NCBI GenBank assembly: GCA_023423275.1 | Contig: JAFAFW010000076.1 | Coordinates: 1-13,480, forward strand | Direction of reading: 5' to 3' | Origin: Pseudomonadota bacterium | Lineage (GTDB): Bacteria; Pseudomonadota; Alphaproteobacteria; Rhizobiales; Hyphomicrobiaceae | DNA length: 13,480 nucleotides | Part shown: positions 13,029 through 13,480 of the stretch, one piece after another | Numbering within the stretch: the stretch's first letter is position 1 | Layout of the letters: the number at the start of each line of letters is the position of its first letter | Made by a program: the position numbers and the translations under genes | The notes under the pieces: model-generated | Database searches by the model: none | The model's input: only the letters and a program-made list of their open reading frames with translations | What the model was told of the DNA's origin: nothing

Positions 13029-13480
13029 ATGCTCGCATGGCTGTCGCAGTGGTGGGATTCGGCGCTGCTCCTGATCGAGCAGAATGCGCATCTGACCGGG
13101 CCGGTGGTCTTCGCCTTGGGCTTCGGCGAAGGCATCGCCCTGATATCGTTGTTCGTACCTTCGACGTTCCTGTTTCTCGGCATTGGCGCGATGCACAGTG
13201 CCTCCGGCGGAGAGTTCTGGCCGATCTGGCTGGCCGGGTCGGCGGGCGCGGCCCTGGGCGACTGCGTCTCCTACGCGTTGGGACGGTATTTCAAGCACGA
13301 TGTCCGCCGGGTCTGGCCGATCCGCAAATATCCGGAGCTCATCCCGCGCGGGCAGATCCTGTTCGAGCGCTGGGGCGTGCTCAGTATCATCGGGGGAAAG
13401 TTCATCGGCGGGTTACGGCCCTTCATCCCGGTGGTGGCCGGGATGCTGAATATGCCGGTCAGCCTGTTCCTGTTGGGCAG
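13029..13480 (+). CDS. DedA-family membrane protein, second of a tandem pair (C-terminus beyond the right edge)
   Basis: The first 150 residues of a DedA paralogue. It shares with its neighbour the layout PVVFALGFGEGIALISLFVPST (in two parts around Gly-Glu34), FWPIWLAGSAGAALGD, a VWPIRKYPELIPRGQ stretch (FSKYPQMLPKGQ in the first copy), and the signature GGKFIGGLRPFIPVVAGM (122-139). Glu34 and Arg130 are kept. The positions corresponding to YqjA Asp51 and Arg130 are Thr46 and Lys124, again non-canonical. GAGAGG lies eight bases before ATG 13029. A 136-base gap separates it from the first copy. The pair probably arose by duplication within a DedA subfamily, and both may be expressed together. 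Confidence 0.85.
   Translation, partial: MLAWLSQWWDSALLLIEQNAHLTGPVVFALGFGEGIALISLFVPSTFLFLGIGAMHSASGGEFWPIWLAGSAGAALGDCVSYALGRYFKHDVRRVWPIRKYPELIPRGQILFERWGVLSIIGGKFIGGLRPFIPVVAGMLNMPVSLFLLG

Noticed and set aside
1..13480. Mobile element, CRISPR array or defence island
   Set aside because: No transposase, integrase, phage or nuclease-like protein, no regularly spaced repeats and no tRNA-linked junction seen; only isolated short repeats.

Overview
The window looks like chromosomal DNA of a high-GC alphaproteobacterium. Protein style points to the Bradyrhizobium / Rhodopseudomonas / Afipia group, for example the small Sel1-like protein at 7306 and the TPR-methyltransferase at 10447. This placement rests on family resemblance only. 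I see no rRNA, tRNA, CRISPR array, insertion sequence or phage gene.

Left third (1-5627): a sulfoacetate-degradation cluster arranged divergently around a 197-base regulatory region. Leftward are an IclR-type regulator (SauR-like) and then xsc, sulfoacetaldehyde acetyltransferase, whose C-terminal half lies beyond the left edge. Rightward are sauS (CoA-acylating sulfoacetaldehyde dehydrogenase) and a SucC-like/SucD-like pair whose reading frames overlap by four bases. The predicted route is sulfoacetate + CoA + ATP -> sulfoacetyl-CoA (SucCD-like pair) -> sulfoacetaldehyde (SauS) -> sulfite + acetyl phosphate (Xsc). The AMP-forming ligase SauT of the classical sau cluster is absent, and an ADP-forming, succinyl-CoA-synthetase-type enzyme takes its place. 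A promoter with a nested palindrome over its -10/start region lies before sauS and is the best candidate SauR operator. No sulfoacetate importer, phosphotransacetylase or sulfite-handling gene is visible.

Middle (5726-8217): a YfcG-like glutathione-dependent disulfide oxidoreductase, a small secreted or lipoprotein-like gene facing it, about 600 bases without a confident gene but with several small repeats and hairpins, a Sel1-like small protein, and a secreted eight-cysteine protein of unknown function. The last two converge on a terminator that overlaps both stop codons. A perfect 26-base palindrome follows.

Right (8218-13480): a leftward qor-gst operon (NADPH:quinone reductase, then a glutathione transferase). 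Divergent from it is a rightward run of a lipoprotein of unknown function, a 608-residue TPR/SAM-methyltransferase, and two tandem DedA-type membrane proteins, the second cut by the right edge. Both DedA proteins carry T and H/K where two residues known to be essential in E. coli YqjA should be.

The sulfoacetate cluster is the most distinctive system here. The rest reads as ordinary chromosomal genes with some unexplained secreted proteins and palindromes.
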